8,974 nucleotides of DNA from Planctomycetota bacterium (GTDB taxonomy: Bacteria; Planctomycetota; Phycisphaerae; Sedimentisphaerales; SM23-30), in NCBI GenBank assembly GCA_029573975.1, contig JAKQBU010000482.1:1-8974 (forward strand). The letters are read 5' to 3'. The notes below the pieces were generated by a model that was given only the letters and a program-made list of their open reading frames with translations, was not told where the DNA came from and searched no databases. The translations under genes were made by a program, and so were the position numbers. Of the stretch, positions 1 through 7,223 are shown piece after piece. The stretch's first letter is position 1. Every line of letters starts with the position of its first letter.

Positions 1-2
1 GC

Positions 3-806
3 CGGCTGGCCGACCAGAAAAAACTTACCGTTCTGGCCGGCACCCAAATGCACCGGATTGCCCATCTGGTCGAACTTATGAAACACATTCACAATGGTGA
101 TCTCGGCCGGCTCATCAGCGGCCAGTGCTACCGGCTGGGCGACGGAATGGGCTGGTGGGGGCCTAAGACTCGTGCTGTTGAGTGGTCCGATATGGAGTGG
201 CATGTTCGCCGCTGGTATTTCTTTACCTGGCTATGCGGCGACTTCATCGTTGAACAGCATGTCCACAACCTGGACCTGATCAACTGGGCTTTGAATGCCC
301 ATCCGGTCCAGTGTACCGCCGTGGGCGGCCGCCAGGCCCGTCTCGATCCCGTTTATGGCAATGTGTATGACCATTTCGCCGTCGAATACGAATATCCCGA
401 TGGTATCCGTATTGACTACAAAGGCGCCCAAATGGATCGCATAACCGACCGCTGTGACCAGCGGATTTTCGGTTCCCAAGGAACGGCATTTTTCGATTTC
501 AGCCGCGCCCTCATCGAAGGGGAAAAACCCTTTGAATATAAGGGGGAGATTCCCGACCCTTGTCTTCAGCAGCACGCCGAGCAGATTAACGCCATTCGCA
601 ACGGCAAGCCGCTCAATGAAACCGCCCGCATCGCCGAAAGCACCCTTACCGCCATTATGGGCCGCATGAGCGCCTATACCGGCAAGTCCCTCAAATGGGA
701 CTGGGTGATGAATGCCTCCAAGCTCGATCTAACCCCGCCCGAATACGCCTTTACCTCGCTGCCTGAACAGACGGTTCCCGTTCCCGGAGTTACTCCCTTA
801 CTATAA
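3..806 (+). CDS. Gfo/Idh/MocA-family oxidoreductase, C-terminal part (5' end outside window)
   Basis: The frame is open from the window edge to a TAA, giving 267 residues. Most or all of the N-terminal NAD(P)-binding Rossmann domain lies upstream. What remains is the end of that fold (about residues 9-15, TVLAGTQ) and the C-terminal alpha/beta domain that shapes the active site in this family. Residues 83-95 read VEQHVHNLDLINW, with H86, H88 and D91 in the position of the usual catalytic His/Asp cluster of the planctomycete-type subgroup. The family oxidises or reduces sugars, inositols and their derivatives with NAD(P)H; the substrate here cannot be read from sequence. The first internal ATG (48) is not the start, because conserved coding continues upstream of it. 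The next gene, 34 bases downstream, encodes a TIM-barrel isomerase-like protein, so the two may act on the same carbohydrate. Family assignment is firm, function is not. Confidence 0.88.
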   Translation, partial: RLADQKKLTVLAGTQMHRIAHLVELMKHIHNGDLGRLISGQCYRLGDGMGWWGPKTRAVEWSDMEWHVRRWYFFTWLCGDFIVEQHVHNLDLINWALNAHPVQCTAVGGRQARLDPVYGNVYDHFAVEYEYPDGIRIDYKGAQMDRITDRCDQRIFGSQGTAFFDFSRALIEGEKPFEYKGEIPDPCLQQHAEQINAIRNGKPLNETARIAESTLTAIMGRMSAYTGKSLKWDWVMNASKLDLTPPEYAFTSLPEQTVPVPGVTPLL

Positions 807-840
807 AAATATTATGGTTTTTTCATGAAAGGATACTAGT

Positions 841-1725
841 ATGTCCCATAACGTTATCAACCGACGCAGTTTTCTCAAATATTCCGCTGCCCTGACGGTT
901 GGGGCCGGCGTGCTGCGGACTTCCCCGGCTGCCGGTGAATCGAAGGCCGAGCGGAAGCTCCTCAAGGCCCTGAAAATTGACATGCTGCCCAGGGATTTGT
1001 CCGATGCCGATAAATTCAAACTGGCCAAACGCTGCGGTTTTGACGGAATTGACGGTGTCCCTATGGACTCAATCGATGCCGCCCGCACCCAGGCGGACCT
1101 GGCCCGGGCGGCGGGTGTGGAAATCCACGGGCTGGTCTATGGCTGGTGGCCGCCGTTTCTGGCCGAACCGCAGACTGCCCAGAAAGCCATCGCGGGGATG
1201 GAGAACGCCCTGCGCTGCGCCCATGCGATGCAGGCGACTACCGTTCTGCTGGTGCCCACCAGCCTCAACGACGAGTACGCCTATGCGGATGCCTATAAAG
1301 ATTCGCAGAAGCTTATCCGCCGGCTGATCCCGCTGGCGGAAGAGCTGCAAGTTACCATTGCCCTGGAAAACGTCTGGAACAAATTCCTCCTCAGCCCGCT
1401 GGAATTCGCCCGGTATCTCGATGAGCTGGATTCCCCCTGGGTTCGCGCCTACTTCGATGTCGGCAATGTCATTCTGTACGGTTTTTCCCAGCACTGGATT
1501 CGCACCCTCGGCAAGCGAATCGTCAAACTCGACATTAAAGACTTCAAACGGGATGGCTACCAGTGGACCAACGTTGGGGACGGCGATGTCAACTGGCCCC
1601 AGGTCAGCAAGGCGCTGGCCGAAATTAATTTTTCCGGCTATATGACCGCGGAAGTGGCCGGCGGCGACGAGGCCTACCTGACGGACCTGGCCCAGCGGAT
1701 GACCCGGCTGGTAACTTTGGGCTGA
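841..1725 (+). CDS. Tat-exported TIM-barrel sugar phosphate isomerase/epimerase-like protein (xylose isomerase-like / AP endonuclease 2 fold)
   Basis: The protein has 294 residues. The start ATG is preceded by AAAGGA (828-833) at 7 bases. Residues 8-13 are RRSFLK, a twin-arginine signal motif, followed by a hydrophobic stretch (14-25) and a small-residue region SPAAG (28-32) suited to cleavage, so export of a folded protein is predicted. The rest fits an (alpha/beta)8 barrel of the xylose isomerase-like superfamily. Likely metal ligands are E176 (in ALENVW), D206 (in YFDVGN) and E271 (in TAEVAG). The position that is often His in the HxKD motif is Asp here (D231, KLDIKD). Such proteins isomerise or epimerise sugars or keto-sugars with a divalent metal. 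It probably works with the preceding Gfo/Idh/MocA oxidoreductase, a frequent pairing in Planctomycetes. Fold assignment is strong; the reaction is unknown. Confidence 0.86.
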   Translation: MSHNVINRRSFLKYSAALTVGAGVLRTSPAAGESKAERKLLKALKIDMLPRDLSDADKFKLAKRCGFDGIDGVPMDSIDAARTQADLARAAGVEIHGLVYGWWPPFLAEPQTAQKAIAGMENALRCAHAMQATTVLLVPTSLNDEYAYADAYKDSQKLIRRLIPLAEELQVTIALENVWNKFLLSPLEFARYLDELDSPWVRAYFDVGNVILYGFSQHWIRTLGKRIVKLDIKDFKRDGYQWTNVGDGDVNWPQVSKALAEINFSGYMTAEVAGGDEAYLTDLAQRMTRLVTLG

Positions 1726-1736
1726 TCCAATGGATC
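1724..1736. repeat. Short perfect palindrome over the stop codon of the TIM-barrel gene
   Basis: GATCCA-A-TGGATC is a 6-base perfect inverted repeat with a single central base. It starts inside the TGA stop and ends 15 bases before the next start codon. It contains two GATC sites. It could bind a dimeric protein or be chance; no U-tract follows, so it is not an intrinsic terminator. Confidence 0.3.
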
Positions 1737-1751
1737 GGCGGAGGCCTGGAT

Positions 1752-2231
1752 ATGCAGATTGACGCTTCGCAAATTGTTTCGCTTTTGCTGGCGATCCTGC
1801 TGGGGGCCGCGGTCGGTCTGGAACGGGAATATTTTCACAAGGCGGCGGGCCTGCGCACCAATGTTCTGATTTGTCTGGGGGCCTGTGTCTTTACCATTGT
1901 TTCCAAACTCATGGGCCAGCAGTACGGGGATAGCACCACCCGTATAGCCGCGCAAATTGTCGGCGGGGTAGGATTCCTTGGGGCCGGGGCGGTGATCCAG
2001 GACCGCGGCGGCGTGCAAGGCATCACCACCGCCGCCACCATCTGGCTGATGGCGGCTGTCGGGGTGTGCTGCGGGGCCGGTTTCTACCTGCTGGCGGCGC
2101 TGACCACCCTTTTTGCCCTGGTTACCCTGATCGGCTTTCGCCTGCTGGCCAAAACCTTTCCCAAAAAATCGCCATCCAATCATATCCCCGGATCCAATCC
2201 CCGCAAAACCGACGACGAACAGAATCTATGA
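1752..2231 (+). CDS. MgtC/SapB-family inner-membrane protein
   Basis: The protein has 159 residues, close to the size of short MgtC/SapB proteins that carry only the membrane domain. GGAGG (1740-1744) lies 7 bases before the ATG. Family landmarks are present in order: GLEREYFHKAAGLRTN (22-37), where the family has a GxERxxxxxxAGLRT motif; a GDSTTRIAAQIVGGVGFLGAG block (59-79), with the conserved Asp (D60) and Gly-rich helix; and VQGITTAATIW followed by a cysteine/glycine-rich helix. About four hydrophobic segments span 7-22, 38-54, 69-83 and 94-132, ending in a polar tail (about 140-159). MgtC proteins help cells grow under low magnesium and acid stress and modulate the F-type ATPase in Salmonella; many environmental members are uncharacterised. 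The gene starts 26 bases after the TIM-barrel gene and may share its transcript, but a functional link is not evident. Confidence 0.85.
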   Translation: MQIDASQIVSLLLAILLGAAVGLEREYFHKAAGLRTNVLICLGACVFTIVSKLMGQQYGDSTTRIAAQIVGGVGFLGAGAVIQDRGGVQGITTAATIWLMAAVGVCCGAGFYLLAALTTLFALVTLIGFRLLAKTFPKKSPSNHIPGSNPRKTDDEQNL

Positions 2232-2314
2232 TTTTCACCGTGGCGGAAATCCCGGATACCAAGGGGAGAGTTCCAATCCCTGGCGTTAGGTATTCCTTTT
2301 GGGGAATGTTTTAT

Positions 2315-2328
2315 ATGGTACATACCAT
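2315..2328. promoter_or_regulatory. 14-base palindrome ATGGTACATACCAT, possible operator
   Basis: ATGGTA-CA-TACCAT is a perfect 6-base inverted repeat with a 2-base spacer, in the non-coding gap between the MgtC-family gene and livK. It lies about 100 bases upstream of the livK -35 box. The form suits a dimeric helix-turn-helix protein. No second copy is visible in the window, and its role is only inferred. Confidence 0.25.
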
Positions 2329-2405
2329 TTTCCTGCGTTTGCCAGGGGGATTCCGCTGAAAACAGGGTGATTCTGATTCGGCTCGGTAAATCCCGATATA
2401 TGCGG

Positions 2406-2454
2406 TTTTTAGAAAAAATAAACATTTGACAATCATCTGGTGATTCCCTATATT
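2406..2454 (+). promoter_or_regulatory. Strong sigma70-type promoter of the liv operon with UP-like A/T tract
   Basis: The -35 box TTGACA (2426-2431) matches consensus exactly. The -10 box TATATT (2449-2454) matches at five of six positions, with the optimal 17-base spacer. Immediately upstream (2406-2424) is a T-run followed by an A-run (TTTTTAGAAAAAATAAACA), in the position and style of an UP element bound by the RNA polymerase alpha subunit. Transcription would begin near 2461, leaving a leader of about 45 bases before livK. It is the best promoter in the window and the only one seen for the liv cluster. Confidence 0.72.
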
Positions 2455-2473
2455 AACTAGATTGTTTGTCAAA
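2425..2473. promoter_or_regulatory. Inverted repeat TTTGACAA / TTGTCAAA bracketing the livK promoter
   Basis: TTTGACAA (2425-2432) overlaps the -35 box, and its exact reverse complement TTGTCAAA (2466-2473) lies just past the expected transcription start. The half-sites are 41 bases apart start to start, close to four helical turns, so they would face the same side of the DNA. One half-site is partly the -35 consensus itself, which tempers the inference. The arrangement recurs at the same spacing at 8561-8609. Confidence 0.4.
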
Positions 2474-2506
2474 TATCTAAAACTTTCTTTTTCAGGAGTA
2501 TCTGGC

Positions 2507-3730
2507 ATGAAAACAGCAAATGTATTCAGAGGGTTGTTGGTACTGGTTCTTTCCACAGTTCTGATTCTGGCGGCAGGGGGGTGCAAAAAGTCGGTGAAGC
2601 CTGAATCGGAGCAGAAACCCGAACAGCCGACTGTATCGAGTGTGTCCGAAGGTGATCCTATAAGGGTCGGGGCGATATTTGCGGTGACGGGGCCGGCTTC
2701 ATTCCTGGGAGCTCCTGAGGCGAAAACGGTGGAGATGTTCGTGGACCAGGTGAATCAGGCCGGCGGCATCAACGGCAGGCGGATTCAGATGATTATCAAG
2801 GATTCCGGGAGCAAACCGGAGAATGCGATATCGCTGGCCAAGCAGCTCATCGACGAGGAAAAGGTGCTGGCGATTCTGGGGCCTTCGACCAGCGGCGAGA
2901 GTATGGCGATCAAGGATATCTGCCAGGAAGCGAAGATGATTCTGATTTCGTGCGCGGCCGCTGAGACCATCGTGAATCCTATCGCCAGTTATGTCTTCAA
3001 AACCCCCCAGAAAGACAGTGACGCGGCCCGGCTGATTTATAAGACCATGAAGGATAAAGGGATTGCCAAAATCGGCGTCATTACCAGTAACGATGGTTTT
3101 GGGGTGGCCGGCGGCAAACAGTTGGCGGACCTGGCGGGGGAGTACGGTATTACCATTGCCATCGCCGAGGCGTATGACAAGCAGGCTACCGACCTGACGG
3201 ATATTCTGACCAAGGTGAAGGGACAGGAGGTGCAGGCGGTGGTCAACTGGTCTATTGTGCCGGCCCAGAGCCTGGTGGCCAAAAACATGAAGCAGATCGG
3301 CCTGGATGTGCCTTTGTTCCAGAGCCACGGGTTCGGTAACATCAAATATGTGGAGGCGGGCGGCGAGGCGGCCAACGGCACCCTGTTCCCCTGCGGGCGT
3401 CTGCTGGTAGCTGATGTTTTGCCCGACAGCCATCCTCAGAAAGCCCTCCTGATGGCTTATAAGCAGGACTATGAAACGAAGTACCAGGAAAATGTCAGTA
3501 CCTTCGGGGGCCATGCGTACGACGCGATTCTGATGTTAACGGAAGCCATTAAAAAAGCCGGTTCCGCCGATCGGGAACCGGTCCGCGATGCCCTGGAGAA
3601 CTTGCAGGGCCTGGTGGGTACGGCCGGGATATTCAATCTTTCCGCCCAGGACCACAATGGCCTGGGGATGGATGCCTTTGAGATGCTGACGGTGAAAGAG
3701 GGAAAATTCGCGATCTATGACAACCAGTAA
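2507..3730 (+). CDS. livK: LivK-type lipoprotein, ABC transporter substrate-binding protein (Peripla_BP_6)
   Basis: The protein has 407 residues. I chose the ATG at 2507 because AGGAG (2494-2498) lies 8 bases upstream and it begins directly with a signal peptide; an in-frame TTG at 2462 has no such support. Residues 1-25 form a lipoprotein signal (MKT..., hydrophobic 10-23), with AGGC placing the lipidated cysteine at C26. A charged Lys/Glu/Pro linker (27-50) follows. The type I periplasmic-binding fold begins at PIRVGAIFAVTGPAS (51-65), with AGGINGRRI (85-93) and a ligand-pocket loop GPSTSGES (125-132), all typical of Leu/Ile/Val-type receptors. It captures the substrate outside the inner membrane and delivers it to LivH/LivM. 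Its place first after a strong promoter suits the high dosage needed for a receptor. Substrate could be a branched-chain amino acid, another amino acid or an aromatic acid; the linked PaaK relative hints at the last. Confidence 0.93.
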   Translation: MKTANVFRGLLVLVLSTVLILAAGGCKKSVKPESEQKPEQPTVSSVSEGDPIRVGAIFAVTGPASFLGAPEAKTVEMFVDQVNQAGGINGRRIQMIIKDSGSKPENAISLAKQLIDEEKVLAILGPSTSGESMAIKDICQEAKMILISCAAAETIVNPIASYVFKTPQKDSDAARLIYKTMKDKGIAKIGVITSNDGFGVAGGKQLADLAGEYGITIAIAEAYDKQATDLTDILTKVKGQEVQAVVNWSIVPAQSLVAKNMKQIGLDVPLFQSHGFGNIKYVEAGGEAANGTLFPCGRLLVADVLPDSHPQKALLMAYKQDYETKYQENVSTFGGHAYDAILMLTEAIKKAGSADREPVRDALENLQGLVGTAGIFNLSAQDHNGLGMDAFEMLTVKEGKFAIYDNQ

Positions 3731-3763
3731 CGGCCGCCGACCTGACAGCGTGAGTGAGATTTC

Positions 3764-4651
3764 ATGAGCCTTCCCCAGATTATACAATATGGCTTCTCCG
3801 GAATTACGGTGGGCAGTATTTATGCCATCGTGGCCATCGGCTTCAATATCATCTACAATGCCACTGGTGTTATCAATTTTGCCCAGGGTGAGTTTCTGAT
3901 CCTGGGCGCCATGATCGCCATCAGCCTGCTGCCGCTGCTGCCGCTGCCGCTGGCGATTGCGGCGGCGGTGCTGCTGACGGCGGTCGTGGGCGGGCTGATC
4001 GAACTGATATTCATCCGGCGCGTTCGCAACGCTTCGGTTTTGCGTCTGATCGTGATTACCATCGGCCTGTCGATTGTGATCCGTGAGGCCATGCTTCTGC
4101 TCTGGGATGAGAAGGTCCGGTCTCTGCCGTATTTTACCGGTACGGAGGTAACGAGTATTCCGCTGCTGGGCGCTCGTATTTCCCCGCAGGTCCTCTGGGT
4201 GCTGGGGATCAGTGCCGTGATTGTCGCGGGCCTGACCCTCTTTTTTCGTTTCACGCTGACCGGGCGGGCGATGCGGGCCTGCGCCGATGATCGCATGGCG
4301 GCCTGCCTGTGCGGCATCAACGATCGCTGGATGGTTACATTTTCCTTTGTCCTCAGTGCCGGGATCGGGGCTTTGGCCGGCTGTGTCGTCTCTCCGATAT
4401 CGCAGACGCAGTATGATATGGGCGCTTCGCTGGCTATCAAGGGATTCACGGCGGCCATACTGGGCGGGCTGGGCAACAGCATGGCTGCCATTCTCGCCGG
4501 CTTGCTGCTGGGGATATTGGAAGCGTTTATGGTCAGCCAGTTTCCGTCCGCCTATAAGGAAGCGGTTTCCCTGGTGATTCTGCTGCTGATTCTGGTTTTC
4601 CGGCCGGGTGGGCTGTTCACTCGCAAAGAGACGATCGCCTTGAGGGTATAA
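3764..4651 (+). CDS. livH: LivH-type ABC transporter inner-membrane permease
   Basis: The protein has 295 residues, the normal size for LivH. It is very hydrophobic, with about eight membrane segments. The N-terminal GVINFAQGEF motif (35-44) is a hallmark of this permease family. The cytoplasmic loop around TGRAMRACADDRMAACLCGI (166-185) corresponds to the EAA-type coupling loop that contacts the ATPases, and KGFTAAILGGLGN (226-238) is the conserved helix that follows. It forms half of the substrate channel and would pair with LivM. It lies 33 bases after livK with only a weak GTGAG ribosome site (3753-3757). It is followed two bases later by the livM start. Confidence 0.93.
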   Translation: MSLPQIIQYGFSGITVGSIYAIVAIGFNIIYNATGVINFAQGEFLILGAMIAISLLPLLPLPLAIAAAVLLTAVVGGLIELIFIRRVRNASVLRLIVITIGLSIVIREAMLLLWDEKVRSLPYFTGTEVTSIPLLGARISPQVLWVLGISAVIVAGLTLFFRFTLTGRAMRACADDRMAACLCGINDRWMVTFSFVLSAGIGALAGCVVSPISQTQYDMGASLAIKGFTAAILGGLGNSMAAILAGLLLGILEAFMVSQFPSAYKEAVSLVILLLILVFRPGGLFTRKETIALRV

Positions 4652-4653
4652 GG

Positions 4654-5157
4654 ATGCATTTGGGCAAACACATACCGGTTTTCCTGGTGATCGTGCTGGT
4701 GATTCTGCTCCAGGTGCTGCTCTCGGCCCTCGACAAAACCTACTATATGACCCAGATTACCATGTCGGCCTTTTATGCGCTGGTGGTGGTGGGGTTATGC
4801 CTGTTGATGGGTTATGCCGGCCAGGTATCGCTGGGACACGCCGGATTTTTTGCCATCGGGGGTTATACTTCTGCCGTTCTTACTACCTGTAATTTAATAA
4901 CTTACGAAAATTCCGCCTGGATGGGCTGGCTGCGTTCGGCCGGGATGGTCAGCCAGCGGCAGGACCTGTACGGCGTGCCGGTTCTGTCTTTTTCCCCCTG
5001 GCTGGCCGGGATCGCCGCTCTGCTGATCACCGCCCTGATTGCGCTGCTGATCGGGCTGTCGGTCCTGCGGCTCAAGGGACACTATCTGGCGATGGCGACC
5101 CTGGGATTCGGCCTGATTGTGTATCGGGTGGTGCTGGGGGCCGAGGTTTTCGGGTAG
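4654..5157 (+). CDS. livM: LivM-type permease, N-terminal fragment before the in-frame TAG
   Basis: The fragment has 167 residues. GAGGG (4642-4646) lies 7 bases before the ATG, which follows the livH stop by two bases. It contains about five hydrophobic segments (roughly 8-25, 37-54, 61-78, 114-138 and 144-160). The LivM hallmark GYAGQVSLGHAGFFAIGGY spans 53-71, and RLKGHYLAMATLGF spans 139-152. It lacks the coupling loop that contacts the ATPases, so alone it should not make a working permease half. It ends FG-stop where the family continues with a Gly-Ala-Asp-Gly motif. Confidence 0.8.
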   Translation: MHLGKHIPVFLVIVLVILLQVLLSALDKTYYMTQITMSAFYALVVVGLCLLMGYAGQVSLGHAGFFAIGGYTSAVLTTCNLITYENSAWMGWLRSAGMVSQRQDLYGVPVLSFSPWLAGIAALLITALIALLIGLSVLRLKGHYLAMATLGFGLIVYRVVLGAEVFG

Positions 5158-5175
5158 GCCGACGGGATTTCCAAT

Positions 5176-5721
5176 GTGCCGCCCTTCCGGTTTCCGGCGG
5201 GTCTGGAGATCAACGGCCGGCCGGCCTTCCGGATCGAAAGCTATTATCTGGCCTGGTTTTTTGTGGTGCTGGTCATGATTCTGTCCATCAATCTGGTCCA
5301 CTCCCGGGTCGGCCGGGCTTTGCGTTCCATTCATCAGAATGAGGAGGCGGCCCATTCTCTGGGCGTGAATATCTTTCGCTATAAACTTTCCACCTTTATC
5401 CTGAGCGCTCTGTTCGCGGCACTGGGCGGTATTTTTCTTACGCACTACAACGGCAGTATCGGGCCATCGGAGGTGACCGTCATGAAGTCGGTCCGGTATC
5501 TGGCGATTGTGGCCGTGGGGGGGATGGCCAACCTCTGGGGGGCGCTGCTGATGGGGATCCTGTTGAATTTTCTGTCGCTGCGGGGCCTGTTTGGTTCGTA
5601 TGACGATGCCGTCTTCGGCGCGATTCTGATTGCCATCATGCTGTTTGCCCCGCAGGGGGTATTGCGGATGCCGTCGCGGCAGAGGATGTTGTCTTTTTTC
5701 TCGCGGAGGAGCCATGCCTGA
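5176..5721 (+). CDS. livM: LivM-type permease, C-terminal fragment after the TAG
   Basis: The same frame as the N-terminal fragment is open from 5158. The first usable start is GTG at 5176, giving 181 residues, but no proper ribosome binding site precedes it, so independent translation would rely on weak re-initiation. It begins in the periplasmic loop after the conserved ADGISNVPP. It has membrane segments near full-length residues 197-215 and 243-262 and others towards the C terminus. The coupling loop GRALRSIHQNEEAAHSLGV (220-238 in full-length numbering) resembles typical LivM, and the fragment ends with the usual FAPQGVLR. Conservation of this half implies recent selection. Its 3' end overlaps livG by 8 bases, which suggests translational coupling that an upstream stop would weaken. 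Confidence 0.72.
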   Translation: MPPFRFPAGLEINGRPAFRIESYYLAWFFVVLVMILSINLVHSRVGRALRSIHQNEEAAHSLGVNIFRYKLSTFILSALFAALGGIFLTHYNGSIGPSEVTVMKSVRYLAIVAVGGMANLWGALLMGILLNFLSLRGLFGSYDDAVFGAILIAIMLFAPQGVLRMPSRQRMLSFFSRRSHA

Positions 5722-6476
5722 GGCCCTGCTGGAGACCATTGATCTGAACCGGTTTTTCGGCGGCCTCCATGCCGTGAAAACCGTAAATTTCACCGTGCAT
5801 CCGGGCATGATTAAAGCCCTGATCGGTCCCAACGGGGCTGGCAAGAGTACGCTATTGAATTTGATTGCCGGTACCATCGCCCCGCACAGCGGCAAGATTC
5901 TCTTCCGCCGCCGGCCAATTACTGCCCGGCCGCCCCATGCGATTGCCTGCCTGGGGATTTCCCGCACCTTCCAGACCACCAAGCTGTTTGCCCAGATGAC
6001 GGTGCTGGAGAATGTCATGGTGGGCCGGCATCCGCGGAGCCGTTGCGGTTTTCTGGCCGGGATGCTGAATCTGCCCCATACCTGGCGGGAAACCCGGCAG
6101 ATCGAAGCCAAGGCCTGGGAGATTCTCCGGGACCTGGAACTGCAAAAGCTGGCCTGCGAAACGGCGGCCAATCTTTCCTTCGGCCAGCAGCGGCTGGTGG
6201 AGCTGGCGCGGGCTTTGGCGGCCGAACCGGCCCTGCTGCTGCTGGATGAACCGGCGGCGGGCCTCAATATTTACGAGACCCAGAAGCTGGCCCAGCTTAT
6301 CGTGAAAATCCGCAATCAGGGCGTTACCTGCCTGATTGTCGAGCATAATATGTCTCTGGTAATGAATATTTCGGACGATATTGTGGTTCTGGACCAGGGA
6401 CAGAAAATAGCCGAAGGCCCGCCGCACGAGGTGCAGAGAAATCCGGATGTGATTCGCGTTTATCTGGGAGAGGACC

Positions 6477-6484
<8 letters not shown>
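5714..6484 (+). CDS. livG: LivG-type ABC transporter ATP-binding protein
   Basis: The protein has 256 residues, the normal LivG length. I chose the ATG at 5714, which overlaps the livM end by 8 bases and has GGAGGAG (5705-5711) just before it. The upstream in-frame start at 5630 would add a Cys/Arg-rich stretch that is only livM read out of frame. All ABC ATPase motifs are present: Walker A GPNGAGKST (38-46), Q-loop Gln at Q87 in RTFQT, signature LSFGQQR (154-160), Walker B LLLLDEP (174-180) and switch His H211 in VEHN. It hydrolyses ATP as a partner of LivF at the cytoplasmic face of the LivHM channel. Its stop is a TAG inside the start of livF, and the genes overlap by 8 bases. Nothing suggests loss of activity. 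Confidence 0.94.
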
Positions 6485-7214
<730 letters not shown>

Positions 7215-7223
7215 GGCAATCCT

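Larger units (their letters stand above)
4654..5721 (+). pseudogene. livM: livM reading frame interrupted by one in-frame TAG (gene-level entry)
   Basis: Read as one frame this is a normal-length LivM (355 codons counting the TAG). The TAG at 5155-5157 (codon 168) is the only interruption. Both halves lie in the same frame, so no frameshift is involved, and the protein resumes immediately with ADGISNVPP, the continuation of the LivM motif usually written GGADGIxxIPP. The stop therefore replaces one residue, typically Gly, inside a conserved motif. No other stop, frameshift or obvious decay is seen in the following 187 codons. Explanations are a recent nonsense mutation, a sequencing or assembly error, stop-codon readthrough or suppression, or a gene split into two chains. 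TAG serves as the ordinary terminator of livG and of the PaaK-like gene here, which argues against global recoding of TAG. Confidence 0.75.

Noticed and set aside
1674..2183. 169-codon minus-strand open frame opposite the MgtC-family gene
   Set aside because: Its composition is polar and Gln/Gly-rich, without any domain; the plus strand carries clear MgtC motifs and a good ribosome site.
2292..2307. ATTCC/GGAAT hairpin as terminator of the upstream genes
   Set aside because: The stem is only five base pairs and mostly A/T, with a poor U-tract after it. Too weak to call.
2228..2359. 43-codon frame starting ATGA-style on the MgtC-family stop codon
   Set aside because: There is no ribosome binding site and no recognisable content, and it crosses the intergenic palindrome. 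Stop-start overlap alone is not enough to call a gene.
2462..2506. Upstream TTG start that would extend livK by 15 residues
   Set aside because: It would begin at about the predicted transcription start, inside the inverted-repeat arm region, and would spoil the signal peptide. The ATG at 2507 has AGGAG at ideal distance.
2699..3514. 271-codon minus-strand open frame opposite livK
   Set aside because: Shadow of livK: no family motif and no operon context, while the plus-strand frame is an unmistakable binding protein.
5215..5226. GGCCGGCCGGCC palindrome about 58 bases after the livM TAG, as a readthrough-stimulating structure
   Set aside because: It is GC-rich simple repetition in GC-rich coding DNA encoding Gly-Arg-Pro-Ala; the distance and structure do not match known readthrough elements.
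4654..5721. Genome-wide recoding of TAG to an amino acid
   Set aside because: TAG closes livG and the PaaK-like gene at sensible positions, and a second in-frame TAG follows the latter within two codons, so TAG works as a stop here.
4894..6267. Long antisense open frame of 457 codons on the minus strand
   Set aside because: It lies opposite livM and livG, reads as Arg/Pro/Gln/His-rich low-complexity protein with no recognisable domain, and is explained by codon bias of the real genes.
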